From NCBI GenBank assembly GCA_003507515.1, contig DNVL01000096.1:1999-7941 (forward strand): DNA of 5,943 bases, read 5' to 3'. This stretch comes from Legionella sp. (GTDB lineage: Bacteria; Pseudomonadota; Gammaproteobacteria; Legionellales; Legionellaceae). Shown piece after piece: positions 5,530 to 5,943 of this stretch. How positions within the stretch are numbered: the stretch's first letter is position 1; every line of letters starts with the position of its first letter. The notes under the pieces are model-generated. The model was not told where the DNA came from. It saw nothing but the letters and a program-made list of their open reading frames with translations, and did no database searches. The translations under genes and the position numbers were made by a program.

Positions 5530-5943
5530 CTATAAATGCTCAGCGGCATAATATGCAAGCCTTGAACGTTCACCACGGGTTAACGTGATGTGCGCGCTGT
5601 GCTGCCAGGCCTTGAATCGGTCCACCGCAAACGTAAGCCCTGCCGTGGTTTCGCTTAAATAAGGCGTGTCAATTTGCTTGATGTCGCCTAAACAAATAAT
5701 TTTAGTCCCGGGGCCGGCGCGCGTCACCAACGTCTTGATTTGTTTGGAGGTGAGGTTCTGTGCTTCATCGATAATAATATATCGATTTAAAAATGTGCGG
5801 CCGCGCATGAAATTCAGTGAGCGAATTTTTATTTTGTTTTTGAGCAAATCATCTGTCGCACCATGGCCAAAACTGCCGCCTTCTTGCACGCCATGCAATA
5901 CTTCTAAGTTATCCATCAATGCGCCCATCCACGGCGTCATTTT
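5530..5943 (-). CDS. PIN-PhoH family ATPase (YlaK/PhoH2 type), C-terminal part
   Basis: The gene enters from the right edge: the codon before the first visible Met is AAA (Lys), so that Met (5940) is internal, not a start. Visible landmarks are K-M-T-P-W-M-G-A-L-x-D-N-L-E, the strand FMRGRTFLNRYIIIDEAQNLT with Walker B IIIDE, the sensor-like CLGDIKQIDTPYL, and the C-terminal RGERSRLAYYAAEHL. PWMxxxxDNLE, DEAQNLT and RGERSxLA fit the long PIN-PhoH proteins (YlaK, mycobacterial PhoH2) better than the short YbeZ/PhoH ATPases. In PhoH2 the N-terminal PIN domain is a ribonuclease coupled to an ATP-dependent RNA unwindase. Here the PIN domain and Walker A would lie outside the window. TAG ends the gene 33 bp before the GMP reductase gene. 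Confidence 0.85.
   Translation of the reverse strand, partial: KMTPWMGALMDNLEVLHGVQEGGSFGHGATDDLLKNKIKIRSLNFMRGRTFLNRYIIIDEAQNLTSKQIKTLVTRAGPGTKIICLGDIKQIDTPYLSETTAGLTFAVDRFKAWQHSAHITLTRGERSRLAYYAAEHL

Overview
The window is bacterial, probably from a gammaproteobacterium. A lipoprotein with a lipobox, a PIN-PhoH (YlaK-type) ATPase, a GMP reductase and lysine/glutamate/proline-rich leaderless orphan proteins are compatible with a host-associated lineage such as Legionellales. That placement is inference: no rRNA or other lineage marker is present.

Layout, left to right. (1) Positions 1-299, plus strand: the 3' part of a PQ-loop membrane protein that enters from outside the window. (2) 417-1346, plus: a complete GIN-domain (DUF2807-like) lipoprotein. 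(3) 1334-2173, minus: an alpha/beta-hydrolase of the carboxylesterase/monoacylglycerol lipase type, whose stop end overlaps the stop end of the lipoprotein gene by 13 bp. (4) 2221-4461, plus: two adjacent orphan genes, called A and B here. Each has its own TATAAT promoter and an AGAGG ribosome site six bases before its ATG. They share a 22-residue motif around the core KHGPMG. A strong terminator candidate separates them. (5) 4489-5496, minus: a GMP reductase (guaC type, no CBS domains). (6) 5530-5943, minus: the C-terminal part of a PIN-PhoH ATPase that runs off the right edge, 33 bp upstream of the GMP reductase gene and probably cotranscribed with it.

The flanking genes are recognisable housekeeping or envelope genes. 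The A/B pair is the part I cannot explain from known families. Both proteins lack a signal peptide and are highly charged, with predicted helical or coiled-coil centres and proline-rich disordered C-termini. They share the motif, and their upstream regions match at 21 of 29 positions through the -10 box. The simplest reading is an ancient duplication or motif-sharing pair under common control, possibly secreted effectors or cytoplasmic scaffold-like proteins. The effector idea rests on general character only: I see no C-terminal E-block and no recognised secretion signal.

I found no RNA genes, insertion sequences, CRISPR arrays, attachment sites or origins, and no stretch over 300 bases without a gene.
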